Shown here: piece by piece, positions 39,726-49,150 of the stretch
How positions within the stretch are numbered: the stretch's first letter is position 1
How the letters are laid out: every line of letters begins with the position of its first letter
NCBI RefSeq assembly: GCF_051857535.1
Contig: NZ_JBPZGY010000011.1
Coordinates: forward strand, 102,993 to 166,992
Origin: Roseateles_B sp051857535
GTDB taxonomy: Bacteria; Pseudomonadota; Gammaproteobacteria; Burkholderiales; Burkholderiaceae_C
DNA length: 64,000 bases
Reading direction: 5' to 3'
Made by a program: the position numbers and the translations under genes
The notes under the pieces: generated by a model
The model's input: the letters and a program-made list of their open reading frames with translations, nothing else
The model's database searches: none
Told to the model about the DNA's origin: nothing

Positions 39726-41111
39726 TCATCTTGAAGAGAAACCCTCTGCGGGCGCGGGCCGGGCAAGGGCCAGCTCGGGCTGCGTGCCGTCTTGCTGGGC
39801 GGCCAGGTGCTCGCGTGCCCGCGCACGGTGCTGGCGTTCGCTCCACGCTGCCGCGAGCAGGCAGGCGGGGACCAGCAGCATGCCCATGACGGAGTTCAGG
39901 AGGCCAAGGCCGCCGGGCTCGGGCGCTCCCCACGCCAGCTGCAGAGATGGCCAAGCCTGAAGGGCTGGTGTCATGACATGCGAGGCCAGCGGGATGGACG
40001 CCAGGGTCGCCACCGGGATCAGCGAATACGAGACCATGCGCCGCGTGGCAAAGACCCGGCCCTGCAGCTCCGGCGGCACCAGGGAGTGCCACAGGGTCTG
40101 CAGAGAGGCGATGAGGGTGGACGTCAGCATGCCCGACGCCGCCGCGACCACCAGCGCGCCCGCCGGCCCGTTCACGAAGCCCCAGGCCGTCATGACGGCG
40201 CCGAACCCGGCTGCCGTGGCATAGACCAGGCGCTCGGCCTTGCGCGCGTCGATCGCCGCACGGGTGAAGAGCATGCCGCCCACGAAGGCGCCGGCACCTT
40301 CCAGCGCGAGCGCCATCCCCAGGGTCTGCTGGTTGGCAAAGGTGAGCAGATGGGGCACGAAGCCCACCATGAAGACGCCGCCGGCCACGTTGTAGCCCGT
40401 GATGAACCAGAGGATGCGGCGCAGATGCGCATGCTCGCCAATCCAGCGAAGACCGAAGAAGGCGTCGCGCCAGAAGCGATAGACGTCGCCACGCTGCTCG
40501 CGTGGCTGCAGCAGCCGGGCGTCCAGGCCAAGAATGGCCAGCACGGCGACGATGGACGTCGCCGCATCAACGCCGAACACCGCCGCAGGCCCGAGGGCGT
40601 GCAGGGCGACGGCACCCAGCAGCGGCGCACTGACCTCCGAGACGCCTGCCAGGGCTTGCAGCAGGCCATTGGCTCGACCGAGAGCCTCCTTGGGCACCAG
40701 TGAACCGATGGTGGCGGCCATGAGGGTCCATCGGAAGCTGCCGGCCACGCTCAGCGCGAGAATGACCAAGCCCGCCTGCCACAAGGCCATGGGCCCATGC
40801 ATGACGATGGCAAGCGCGCACAGCACGATGCCTGCGGTGAAGGCCTCGCAGGCCGTCAGCAGTGTCTTCTTGTTGCAGCGATCGACGATCACGCCCACCA
40901 TCGGCCCCAGCAGCAGATTGGGCACCGAGGTCAACAGGGTGAGGGCGGCGAAGAGGGCATACGAGCGGCTCTGCTCGTAGATCCAGACATTGATGGCAAA
41001 CATCGTCATGCCGGCGCCCAGCGCGCTGATGCTGCGGGTCAGGATGAGCCACAGGACCTGGCGCGGCAGGGCTTCGCCGGCCGGGCCCGCCAGCCATGTC
41101 GCCAGCTTCAT
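39726..41111 (-). CDS. MFS exporter, EntS/MFS_3 type
   Basis: A 461-residue major facilitator with about 12 hydrophobic helices. The N-terminal region (LWLILTRSISALGAGMTMFA) and the loop PMVGVIVDRCNKKTLL match the MFS_3 branch, which includes the enterobactin exporter EntS. The ATG overlaps the stop of the LanB-like gene (ATGA), and the gene is followed by an NRPS. The position inside the NRPS operon makes export of the product the obvious role. Confidence 0.88.
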   Translation of the reverse strand: MKLATWLAGPAGEALPRQVLWLILTRSISALGAGMTMFAINVWIYEQSRSYALFAALTLLTSVPNLLLGPMVGVIVDRCNKKTLLTACEAFTAGIVLCALAIVMHGPMALWQAGLVILALSVAGSFRWTLMAATIGSLVPKEALGRANGLLQALAGVSEVSAPLLGAVALHALGPAAVFGVDAATSIVAVLAILGLDARLLQPREQRGDVYRFWRDAFFGLRWIGEHAHLRRILWFITGYNVAGGVFMVGFVPHLLTFANQQTLGMALALEGAGAFVGGMLFTRAAIDARKAERLVYATAAGFGAVMTAWGFVNGPAGALVVAAASGMLTSTLIASLQTLWHSLVPPELQGRVFATRRMVSYSLIPVATLASIPLASHVMTPALQAWPSLQLAWGAPEPGGLGLLNSVMGMLLVPACLLAAAWSERQHRARAREHLAAQQDGTQPELALARPAPAEGFSSR

Positions 41112-43801
41112 CGCGAGCGCCCGTCTTGCCGTGCCAGCAGGTCGTCGGCATGCAGGCCGACCAGGCGGAACTCGCTGGTGTAGCGCAGGCCTTCGGCGTC
41201 ATGGAGCCAGAGCTCATCCGGGCCGGGCAGCATTTCGGAAAAGCTCAGGCGGCCACCGGCCCCGCTGGCCTCGTCCATGCCGCGCCTCAGCTGCTTGGCC
41301 AGCATGCGTACCGACACGAGGCTGTCGAAGTCCAGGTAGACGGGCTTGGCTTCCCAGGCGAACTTGGCGAAGACCTGTGCAGGCACTCCCAGGCGGGACC
41401 GCCAGGCCTGGGCGGCTCGGAAGGCGGCACGCTCGTCCTCCAGCAGCGCGAAGTCCAGTTCGCCGGCCTGGAAGGACCAGGTCTCGCGTTGCACGACCAA
41501 CTGGCCCAGTGTCACCCGTGGCGTGTGCTCGCGCTTGTGCATCATGCCGAAGCGGTTGATCACGGCGATGAAGAGGAAGTCGCCCAGCACATCACGCAGC
41601 GGCGCCTGCCAGCGCCTGTCCCGCACCTGCAGCTCGCCGGCTTCCCGGAAGACCTGCAGGCTCGCAATGCTGCGGGCAGTTGCGGCATTGGCGGGGACGA
41701 AGCCTCGCGAGAACACCACTTCGAGCGCGCGCTCCGGATCGTCCACCCATTGCGTACGCGTGGGCGTGCCCGAGGCATGCGGGCTCAGCTTGGGCATGAC
41801 GTAGTTGTCGCCGAGGTCGCTGCACAGGGCGTCCAGCAGGCGCTGACGCTCGGGGTGCTGGGAGGCGAAGAGATTGGTCGCGACCGTGTTGCCGCCGATA
41901 TGGACCTCGCCGAGCACCGCGAGGTAGTCACCCTGAGCCAGGGCCTGCGGGCTACTCGCGCAGAACATCAGGTCCGGGCAGTGGTAGCGGCCGAGCATCC
42001 AGACGCTGCCGTCGGTGGCGAAGGTCTCGAGCACCTTGGCGCGGAGCTCGTGGAGCTCGAAGGCGATGCGCGACGGCGTGCTGCCGGCGCCGTCCAGCAG
42101 CAGCGACTCCCAGCGGTCGCGCAGCTCCTGGGCGAGGTCGTCCAGCGGGACCTGGTCGCCGAAGACGATGGACTGGAGGTGTGGCCATAGGTCGGCCAGG
42201 CGAAGCGAGTCCGTGCCCCGGGCCTGTGTCTGCAGGCGGTCGAACTCGAGATCGAAGGCGCGCTTGAATCGTCCCCATGCCGCGGAGGTGAACCAGCGCG
42301 CGCTGGTCAGCACCAGCTCCAGCGCATCGGTGGCTGGTGCCAGCGCTTCACGCGAGAGTGTCAGCTGGAGGTCACGATGGCAGTCCTCGTACACGAGGGC
42401 GCGGCCGCCATACACCTCGCCCTGCTTGCGCCGGGACGGCCCGCCCACGACGCTGGCAAAGACTTGGTGCAGGGCATGCATGGCCTGCGCCAGGGCGTCT
42501 GGATCGCCCGCGGCGGCGAGCACAGCGTCCTTCGCCTGCTGAAGCGACTCCAGCGCTGCGAGGGCCTCTGCGCGCAGCGTGGCATCGTCGATGCGCTGGA
42601 GGTGCTGGTGCAGGGCGAGGTCGGGGTCGTCGCCACAGGAGGGAATCTGGAACGAGAGCCAGATCCGGTGCCTGGCGTTCAGCTGACGGAGCAGGGCGTA
42701 GATCTGGGCTTCGTCGGCAAAGGGGCTGAAGGGGTCCGCCAGCAGGGCGCGGCACAGGGTCTTGCACTGGGCGCTTCCATTGCACATCGACAGGACGCGG
42801 GCCTCGGCCTCATCAAGGGCGACGCTGCCGCCGCCAGGCAGGCACAAGGTCTGCCCCTCCAGGCGCAGATAGGGTTCCATGCCGGCGATGAGATAGGGCA
42901 TGTAGCGCTCATCCTGGGCGTACTTCTCGGCCAGCGCGGCGATGGCCCAGTCCTCGAAGTGCACGCTGCGCGAGGAGACGAGACCCTTGCCGGCTTGGTA
43001 GGTCGCGTTCCTGGCATCGTCGTCGATGCGAATCCAGGCCAACGGCCCGAAGAAGCCGATGGAGTCGTTCTTGACGCCATAGCGCTGTACGTAGTTCGCG
43101 ACCAGCGCCTCGCGCTGACGGCGCTTGCTGCCACCCATGGCATGGCCTTGCGCAAGCGGGTCCAGCACGGTGGAGACGGCGTCGAGGTTCTGCCAGCCCA
43201 CGGCACTTCGGAACAGCGGATCCCGCGCGAACCCAGCCGTGGCGCCCTCCAGCGACTGCAGGGCCTGCTCGTAGGCGGCGTCCATGTCTGCCAGCGTGCA
43301 GCGGTACTCGGCCGCGGCGGCGTCTATGGCTGCGCACAGCTCGGGCCCCAGCTCTTGCGGTGCCGGGACGATGGGGCAGCCGTCCTGGTCTGCCTTGCCT
43401 TCGCGCAGGAGCTTGAGGGTCTTCTGTGCGCGCCCCAAGGCGCGCAAGGCCGGCTTGTCGAGTTCCTTCTCTCCTTGGCGCAGGTGGGCGATGAGCGTCC
43501 TTACCTCGTTCTCGCCCTGCTCGACCCGCGCGCGCAGCCGCTGCTCGGCTTCATTGGCGGCCTGAGCAGCGGCAGCCAGCCCGGGTGAGGACAGCTGCGT
43601 CAGCAGGGCGGCGGGGAAGCCGGCGCTGCGCAGCACGGCGTCGCGCCACCAGGTCCAGCCGCAGGGGCCGGGCGGGACGAGGTGATCTGGCCAGCCGGCA
43701 GCGTTCGACGCCGAGGTGGCTGCATCGGGCGTCAGGGGCGCGGCGGGTGCCTGGGCCGGGAGCGTGTCAGGGAAGTCCATGTCCATCTTTTCCACCATCA
43801 T
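41108..43801 (-). CDS. LanB-like lantibiotic dehydratase N-terminal (glutamylation-type) protein
   Basis: An 897-residue protein similar to the tRNA-dependent glutamylation domain of LanB dehydratases. Family-like segments are WTWWRDAVLRSAGFPAALL near the N-terminus, RYGVKNDSIGFFGPLAW in the first third, and a C-terminal VFAKFAWEAKPVYLDFDS. The separate elimination domain (SpaB_C) is not seen. Stand-alone proteins of this size include peptide aminoacyl-tRNA ligases (PEARLs), which use aminoacyl-tRNA to add residues. The ATG overlaps the stop of the upstream NRPS, and the stop overlaps the exporter ATG, so it is firmly part of the NRPS operon. A stretch after residue 80 is probably coiled-coil. 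No RiPP precursor was recognised nearby. Confidence 0.75.
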   Translation of the reverse strand: MMVEKMDMDFPDTLPAQAPAAPLTPDAATSASNAAGWPDHLVPPGPCGWTWWRDAVLRSAGFPAALLTQLSSPGLAAAAQAANEAEQRLRARVEQGENEVRTLIAHLRQGEKELDKPALRALGRAQKTLKLLREGKADQDGCPIVPAPQELGPELCAAIDAAAAEYRCTLADMDAAYEQALQSLEGATAGFARDPLFRSAVGWQNLDAVSTVLDPLAQGHAMGGSKRRQREALVANYVQRYGVKNDSIGFFGPLAWIRIDDDARNATYQAGKGLVSSRSVHFEDWAIAALAEKYAQDERYMPYLIAGMEPYLRLEGQTLCLPGGGSVALDEAEARVLSMCNGSAQCKTLCRALLADPFSPFADEAQIYALLRQLNARHRIWLSFQIPSCGDDPDLALHQHLQRIDDATLRAEALAALESLQQAKDAVLAAAGDPDALAQAMHALHQVFASVVGGPSRRKQGEVYGGRALVYEDCHRDLQLTLSREALAPATDALELVLTSARWFTSAAWGRFKRAFDLEFDRLQTQARGTDSLRLADLWPHLQSIVFGDQVPLDDLAQELRDRWESLLLDGAGSTPSRIAFELHELRAKVLETFATDGSVWMLGRYHCPDLMFCASSPQALAQGDYLAVLGEVHIGGNTVATNLFASQHPERQRLLDALCSDLGDNYVMPKLSPHASGTPTRTQWVDDPERALEVVFSRGFVPANAATARSIASLQVFREAGELQVRDRRWQAPLRDVLGDFLFIAVINRFGMMHKREHTPRVTLGQLVVQRETWSFQAGELDFALLEDERAAFRAAQAWRSRLGVPAQVFAKFAWEAKPVYLDFDSLVSVRMLAKQLRRGMDEASGAGGRLSFSEMLPGPDELWLHDAEGLRYTSEFRLVGLHADDLLARQDGRSR

Positions 43802-46800
43802 TGGCTGGCGTTCTTCGCCATTCGGTCGTCGATGAGTGCCGCGATGCGGCTTGCTGTCCCGGCCTTGAGGACGTCGCGCAGGCCCAGGGTGACGCCAAAG
43901 GTCTCGCGGCAATGCGCGACCAGGCGCAGCAGCATGACTGAGTGCATGCCGAAGTCCGCGAGCGCGCGCCTGCTGTCATGCACCTGGGTGGGGGCCAGCG
44001 GCGCGATGAGTTCCAGAAGCCTGGAGAGGGTGGGCGAAGCCGCCTCGGGCGCCAGCGCCTCCGCAGCGCTGGGCGCCTGTTCGATCTGGCGTGCGAGCGC
44101 CGCGCGATCCACCTTGCCTTGCAGCGTGAGCGGGAAGGAAGGCCTCACGTGCCACGCCGAGGGGCACAAGCCCTCCGGCAGCTCCTGGCGGACGAAGGCC
44201 TCGACCTCGTCGAGCGTCCCGGCCTCCTCGTTCATGGCGAGGCAGGCGGCCACGTGTGCTGAATCGCCCGAGCCCAGCACCAGCGCTACCGCGTCGCGCA
44301 CGGCGGGATGCCGCAGCAGCGTACTTTCGATGTCGCCCAGTTCGATGCGGATGCCGCGGACCTTGACCTGCAGATCGCGCCGGCCGATGAACTCGATGCG
44401 GCCGTCGGCCAGCAAGCGGCCCAGGTCTCCGGACCGGTACATGCGCTCGCCCGGTGCGCCGAAGGGGCAGGGCAGGAAGCGCTCAGCCGTGAATGCTGGA
44501 TTGCCGAGATAGCCCGATGCGAGGCGGGGACCAGCGATGAACAGCTCGCCCACGATACCCACCGGCAAGGGCGCCAGCCGCTCGTCCAGGACGTAGACAC
44601 GGGTGCCCGGCAGCGGTCGGCCTATGGACACATAGGGCCCGCCGCAACCTGGTGAATCGTCGATGGGCCCCGTGGTGCAGGTCACGGTGGTCTCGGTGGG
44701 GCCGTAGGCATTGAGCAGGCGCAGCGAGGGTGCCGAGGGCAGGCGCTGCGTGGCGACGATGGGTTCTCCTCCGACGATCACCAGGCGCAGCCCACCGAGC
44801 TCGGCCGGCCATTCGCGCTGCGAGGCGAGCAGTTGCCAGTACGAAGCCGGGATGTCGGCGACGGTGACGCGCTCGCGGCGCAAGTGTTCGACAAGCTCGT
44901 CCAGTGCCCAGGGCTCGTCGCCGCGCATCAGGACCGTGGCCCCGCTGCTCCAGGCCACCATGAACTGCTCGATCGAGGTGTCAAAGGCGCAGGATGAAAA
45001 CTGCAGCACGACGTCGGCCGCAGACATCGCGTAGGCCTGCGACGTGACGGCGGTGTGGTGGGCCAGGGCGCCGAAGGGGACGAGCACGCCCTTGGGTGCG
45101 CCGCTGGAGCCTGAGGTGTACAGGCAGTAGGCCGGCGATGCGGCCGGCAGCTCGACGACGGGATTGCCGCACCCTGCACCCTCAGGCGCCACAGGGTCCG
45201 TGGCTTCGAGGGTGAGGAGCTGCATGTCGCGCAGAGCCGCGAGGCTCGTCCGCAGGCTGCTGTCCGTGACCGCCAGGGAGACCTCTGCGCTGTCCAGCAT
45301 CAGGGCCAGGCGGGCGGCGGGCAACTGCGGGTCCAGTGGCAGGTAGATGGCGCCGGTCTTCTGCACGGCGAGCAGGGCGATCGCCAAGGGCAGGCCTCTG
45401 GGAACCGCCACGGCGACACAGAGACCCGGCCGCGCACCCAGGTCCAGCAGGCGATGGCTCAGCACATTGGCGCGGCGATTGAGCTCACCGTAGGAGAGGC
45501 GCGTCCCTGCGCAGATCAAGGCGCACTGCGCGGGGCTGGCCTCGGCATGCGCCTCGAAGGCGCGGTGGGCGAGGATGGCCTGCGCGCCCGTGGCGGGGCC
45601 GCCGTCGGCCAGTGCCAGGACCTCCTCGCGCTGACCGGGCGTCATCCAGGGCAAGGCCTGGACCGGGCAGGCTGGCGCGGCGATGGCGGACTCCAGCAAG
45701 GCCAGCCACAGGGTGGCCAGGCCTTGCGCGGTTTTGCGGCTGAAGCGTGCCGTGTCGAACTCCAGCCTTGCGCTCACCTCTGGGCCGTGTGTGCTGAGTA
45801 TCCAGGTCAGCGGATAGGGCGATCCGGCCGAACGCCGTTCGAGCGCCTGGACCTCCAGGTTTGGCAAGGCCAACACGGGGCTGTCGTGCTCGTTCAGGTT
45901 CAGCATGACCTGAAACAGGGGGGACGGGCCGGCCGGGTGCAGTTGCTCGAGCAAGGCGTCGGGGTGTTCGGTGGCATCCAGCAGTCCGGCACGGACACGC
46001 GCCAGCACCGTCGAGAAGCTGTCCTGCGGCTGCACGGACGTGCGCAGTGCCAGGGTGTTGATGAGGCAGCCCAGGGTCGAGGCGCGCTCGACGGTGTCAC
46101 GCCGGGCCACAGGGTAGCCCAGCGTCACGTCGGTCTGTGCGCTGATCCGGAACAGCAGCAGCTGCAGTGCGCCGGCAAAGAGCTCGAAAGCCGTGCAGCC
46201 CTGCCGCTGGATGAAGGCGCGCACGGCCGCCGTCAGTGCCGGAGGGAGCTGGAAACGGATCGAGTCACCCTCCAGCGTCGGCTGGGCGGGGGCCGGATGG
46301 TCGAATGGCAAGGCCAGTGGCGGTGGAGACGCCAGCTGCGCACGCCAGTAGGCACGGGATGCCTCGCTGGCGGCCTCTCGCCGCAACTCGTCATTGACGA
46401 GGGCCCGCAGGCTCAGCGCCGAAGGCGCCGGCACTTCGCCACGGTAGCGTGCAGCGATCTCCTTCGCGAGACGACCCATGGACCAGCCGTCTGCCGCGAT
46501 GTGATGCACCGTCAGCAGCAAGACATGCTTCTTGCCGCCCAGGCGCAGCAGCCTGGCGCGCAGAGGCCCTTGTCGGTCCAGGTCGAAGGGGAGTCGCGCT
46601 TCTTCGGCAAGCGCCGCCGTGGCATCGGCCGCATGCAGTTCCTGAACGTCCAGTTCCCAGAGGCTGTCTGGCTCGTCAGGGGGCAGTACGCGCTGGTGTG
46701 CTTCGCCATCCACCTCACGCAGGCGAAGGCGCAGTGCGTCGTGGGCGCGTTGGAGGTCCAGGATGGCGGCGCGCAGCGCCTCGACCTGCAGGTCGCCGCT

Positions 46801-47625
46801 GAGCTGCCATGCCACGGTGATGTTGTAGACGCCTCCATCGGCGGCCAGCTTGTCGCCGGCCCAGATGCGGCGCTGGTAGGGCGAGAGCGCGAAATCGTGA
46901 CCTGATACGTGACCTGATACGTGACCTGAATCGTGGACGATACCGCTGTGGTCAGCAACCGCAGCGTTTGCCGGGCCTGCCCAGCGGGCCGGCGGGGGCG
47001 AGCTGGCGGAGCTTTCCGACCCGTCCGTCCTTTCCGAATGGCCGCGAGACAGCAGGGCTGCCAGTTGCCAGACGCAATGCGATTCGTGAATGCGGCGCAC
47101 GCCGACGTCCCGCCCCAGCAGGACCGCCAGTCGCGAGGCGACCTGGGCCGCCGCCAGCGAATAGCCGTCGCAGTCGCGGAAGCTGTCAAACCTTCCCAGG
47201 GACGGCTCGCCGAGCACCTCGCTCCAGGCTGCAGCTACTTGCACCTCAACGGGATCGCTCGGCGGTACTTCTTCCACTCCGCCGAACTCCTCCCGAGAAG
47301 GGTCAGGCCTGGGCAGCCTGTCGAGGTCGATTTCGCCGCTGGGGGTGGCAGGGAGCTCATCCAGCAGCAGCACCCTGCGTGCGCGACCGGCAGGGGCCGA
47401 GGCCTGCAGCACGCTGGCCAGGTCTCCCATGCTGGGCGGTGCATCCAGCGAAGGCCATACGTAGGCAAAGCCGGCTCGCGAGAGGGGGCTGCCCGCCGGG
47501 TCCAGTGGAGCGACCGCAGCGCGGACCCCCGGGACGCGGGCAAGGCTGTGCTCGAGCGCGCTGTCCCTGCCGGGAACGGCCTCGCGAAGTGCAATCGTCA
47601 TGTCGGCGCTGGTGCTGATAGGCAT
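43798..47625 (-). CDS. Non-ribosomal peptide synthetase with truncated A, then T-C-A-T
   Basis: A 1275-residue NRPS, first gene of its operon. Residues 1-115 resemble only the C-terminal subdomain of an A domain; its A10 motif is TPSGEIDLDRL, with Glu in place of the catalytic Lys. A thiolation domain follows (DCDGYSLAA, about 153). After a linker with an SGHV repeat come condensation (HHIAADGWS, about 375), adenylation (YTSGSSGAPK about 840, NAYGPTE) and a final thiolation domain (FGMHSVM, about 1225). Hand-read pocket residues D-T-E-D-I-G-A-V-T plus Lys include two acidic positions, as in Lys/Orn/Arg-type codes. An ATG at 47601 is an alternative start. Confidence 0.9.
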   Translation of the reverse strand: MPISTSADMTIALREAVPGRDSALEHSLARVPGVRAAVAPLDPAGSPLSRAGFAYVWPSLDAPPSMGDLASVLQASAPAGRARRVLLLDELPATPSGEIDLDRLPRPDPSREEFGGVEEVPPSDPVEVQVAAAWSEVLGEPSLGRFDSFRDCDGYSLAAAQVASRLAVLLGRDVGVRRIHESHCVWQLAALLSRGHSERTDGSESSASSPPPARWAGPANAAVADHSGIVHDSGHVSGHVSGHDFALSPYQRRIWAGDKLAADGGVYNITVAWQLSGDLQVEALRAAILDLQRAHDALRLRLREVDGEAHQRVLPPDEPDSLWELDVQELHAADATAALAEEARLPFDLDRQGPLRARLLRLGGKKHVLLLTVHHIAADGWSMGRLAKEIAARYRGEVPAPSALSLRALVNDELRREAASEASRAYWRAQLASPPPLALPFDHPAPAQPTLEGDSIRFQLPPALTAAVRAFIQRQGCTAFELFAGALQLLLFRISAQTDVTLGYPVARRDTVERASTLGCLINTLALRTSVQPQDSFSTVLARVRAGLLDATEHPDALLEQLHPAGPSPLFQVMLNLNEHDSPVLALPNLEVQALERRSAGSPYPLTWILSTHGPEVSARLEFDTARFSRKTAQGLATLWLALLESAIAAPACPVQALPWMTPGQREEVLALADGGPATGAQAILAHRAFEAHAEASPAQCALICAGTRLSYGELNRRANVLSHRLLDLGARPGLCVAVAVPRGLPLAIALLAVQKTGAIYLPLDPQLPAARLALMLDSAEVSLAVTDSSLRTSLAALRDMQLLTLEATDPVAPEGAGCGNPVVELPAASPAYCLYTSGSSGAPKGVLVPFGALAHHTAVTSQAYAMSAADVVLQFSSCAFDTSIEQFMVAWSSGATVLMRGDEPWALDELVEHLRRERVTVADIPASYWQLLASQREWPAELGGLRLVIVGGEPIVATQRLPSAPSLRLLNAYGPTETTVTCTTGPIDDSPGCGGPYVSIGRPLPGTRVYVLDERLAPLPVGIVGELFIAGPRLASGYLGNPAFTAERFLPCPFGAPGERMYRSGDLGRLLADGRIEFIGRRDLQVKVRGIRIELGDIESTLLRHPAVRDAVALVLGSGDSAHVAACLAMNEEAGTLDEVEAFVRQELPEGLCPSAWHVRPSFPLTLQGKVDRAALARQIEQAPSAAEALAPEAASPTLSRLLELIAPLAPTQVHDSRRALADFGMHSVMLLRLVAHCRETFGVTLGLRDVLKAGTASRIAALIDDRMAKNASQ
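46896..46931. repeat. 12-bp in-frame tandem repeat in the NRPS linker
   Basis: Three copies of cgtgacctgata (the last with one change) encode a repeated S-G-H-V unit on the minus strand, between the first thiolation domain and the C domain. The repeat lengthens an interdomain linker without changing frame. Confidence 0.85.
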
Positions 47626-48531
47626 GGGCCTGATGAAGGGTCAAGTAGAGAAAACGGCAGGAGATGTCTGGATCGATCCGATGCCGGAACTTCGCAAGAC
47701 CGTGGCCTCGCTGCGGCCTCAGGGCCGCGGCGTGGACGGTGCAGGGGATGCTGTGCACCTGGGGCGGTGCTGCACTGGTCGCCCGACAACCCGGGCTCCC
47801 CCCTGCTCGGGGGGGGGCAGCGATGCCTGTCGGGCGGAGGGCCGAAGCGGTCCTGTCGCAGGTGCTTTGGCTTCAGTTGCGGGTTATCTGGATGGTGTCA
47901 ATGGTGGTTCCCCCTGGGGTCTTCTTGTCTTCGCTTTGTCTTTATCGCAGGAGACCGCAGCTCTTGCGGGGCGTGAGAATAACGCACTATCGGAACGGTT
48001 TGATGTCGCTTTGTGGTCATCGAGGCCGTGTCTTTCGAATGGTTGCAGATGGCCTGTTGCTCATGGCATGGGTCGGAAGGGAGGGGGCTGCAAGGCGAAG
48101 GTCGCCTGCCGGGCCGATCATGCAGTCCTGCGTCTGTGTCCTTACGGTGACGCTGACCTTCGCGCGTAGGCCTTGGATCTATCGGTGCCTTGACGGCGTC
48201 ATCGTGCTGTAGACTCTGCCCGCTCAAATTAGCGGCACGCGATGCCTGGAGCATGCGCAAGAGCGTGGGGGTATCCGCAGGGAGTCTCTTGTGGAGGCTC
48301 CTGGCGGCAGAGAGCGGGGTCTGGCTGTCATGTGTAGATCGACGCCATCTGTCCCTGCGTTCCTGCCGCCGGTCTCGCCGCGGCCTGTCCTGAACCCGAG
48401 CCCGATTCGCGGTCTTGCCGATGGTCTTGCGCTGCGCCCGGGGCTGCAGGAGGGTCAGGCAGATCCGTTGCGCGCCTCGCTTGCCCTGTGCTGCCGCACC
48501 TGACATCAACATCTCAATACGGGAGTCTTCC
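47626..48531. other. Divergent intergenic region between NRPS operon and mbtH
   Basis: About 900 bp with no convincing gene; one long minus-strand frame is Arg-rich without motifs. It should contain the promoters for both the 36.5-47.6 kb operon and mbtH. A TTGACA-like box (complement of 47896-47901) faces the NRPS but has a poor -10. A CCGCT-N6-AGCGG palindrome lies at about 48219-48235, upstream of mbtH. GGGAG at 48521-48525 is the mbtH ribosome site. Confidence 0.4.
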
Positions 48532-48723
48532 ATGGATGATGCCGAATACCTGGTCGTCAAGAATCACGAAGAGCAGTACGCCCTCTGGCTGGCGGATCTG
48601 GCGGTTCCTGCGGGATGGCAGGTGCAGCCAGCCCGGGGCTCGAAGGCGCAGTGCCTGGACTACGTGCGCGAGCATTGGACCGATATGCGGCCTGCGAGCC
48701 TGAGGCAGCAGATGGGCGCCTGA
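48532..48723 (+). CDS. MbtH-like NRPS accessory protein
   Basis: A 63-residue MbtH family protein that binds and activates NRPS adenylation domains. The signature residues are present: NHEEQYALW near the N-terminus, VPAGW in the middle, and YVREHWTDMRPASLR at the C-terminus, with the conserved Trp pair. GGGAG precedes the ATG by 6 bp. The protein is at the lower end of family length (60-75). It is transcribed away from the NRPS operon, and is the only MbtH in the window, so it could serve all three synthetases. Confidence 0.95.
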   Translation: MDDAEYLVVKNHEEQYALWLADLAVPAGWQVQPARGSKAQCLDYVREHWTDMRPASLRQQMGA

Positions 48724-49150
48724 GCGCCAAATGCCGCGCCACCGGGACGTCCCGGCGTCAGGGTGCGGCCCTGAGACTCTTGCCGTGCTTGCTGGCTGCC
48801 TGGACTTGCGGGCCTGGCCGGCAGGGCGCATGTCGCCCACTGAGCCGTCGGCGCTGCTGCGGGCCCGCGACCACCGCATGGCAGCTTGATGAAAGGGCCG
48901 CAATATTTGCAGACAAAATTTTGCCCTGACTTGTGGCTGATCAACTGACGAGTTGTTAGCATCGGCGCGATTTTGGAGAGCGTTGACCTCAGTGGATGGG
49001 TCACGCCAAGGGAGAGGGGGTGGCATCACTCCCCAATAACAAGCAACGAGTCCCGCATCCATCAACCGGCGATCCTGGGCAGCGGAGGGCACCCATCGTG
49101 ACCTTCTGCCGAGGCGTGGCCGGAGGGTTGCGGGCACAGGAGGGCATCTG
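48724..49150. other. Intergenic region between mbtH and the racemase gene
   Basis: 427 bp without a supported gene. It contains a CCGGGACGTCCCGG self-complementary site at 48742-48755 with no T-run, an AT-richer segment at 48895-48980, and the CAACT-GACG-AGTTG palindrome (48942-48955). AGGAGGG at about 49137-49143 is the ribosome site of the racemase gene. Confidence 0.4.
48942..48955. promoter_or_regulatory. Palindrome CAACTGACGAGTTG, candidate operator
   Basis: Perfect 5-bp arms around GACG, in the AT-richer part of the gap about 195 bp before the racemase gene. The core CTGACGAGTT resembles CTAACGAATT of the palindrome at 63551-63564 by two symmetric A/G changes. Confidence 0.35.

Noticed and set aside
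47898..48560. 220-codon minus-strand frame between the NRPS and mbtH
   Set aside because: Arg/Gln-rich, no motif, overlaps the mbtH start, and lacks a ribosome site.
48742..48755. CCGGGACGTCCCGG as a terminator after mbtH
   Set aside because: No loop bases and no T-run; it is better seen as a chance palindrome in GC-rich DNA.
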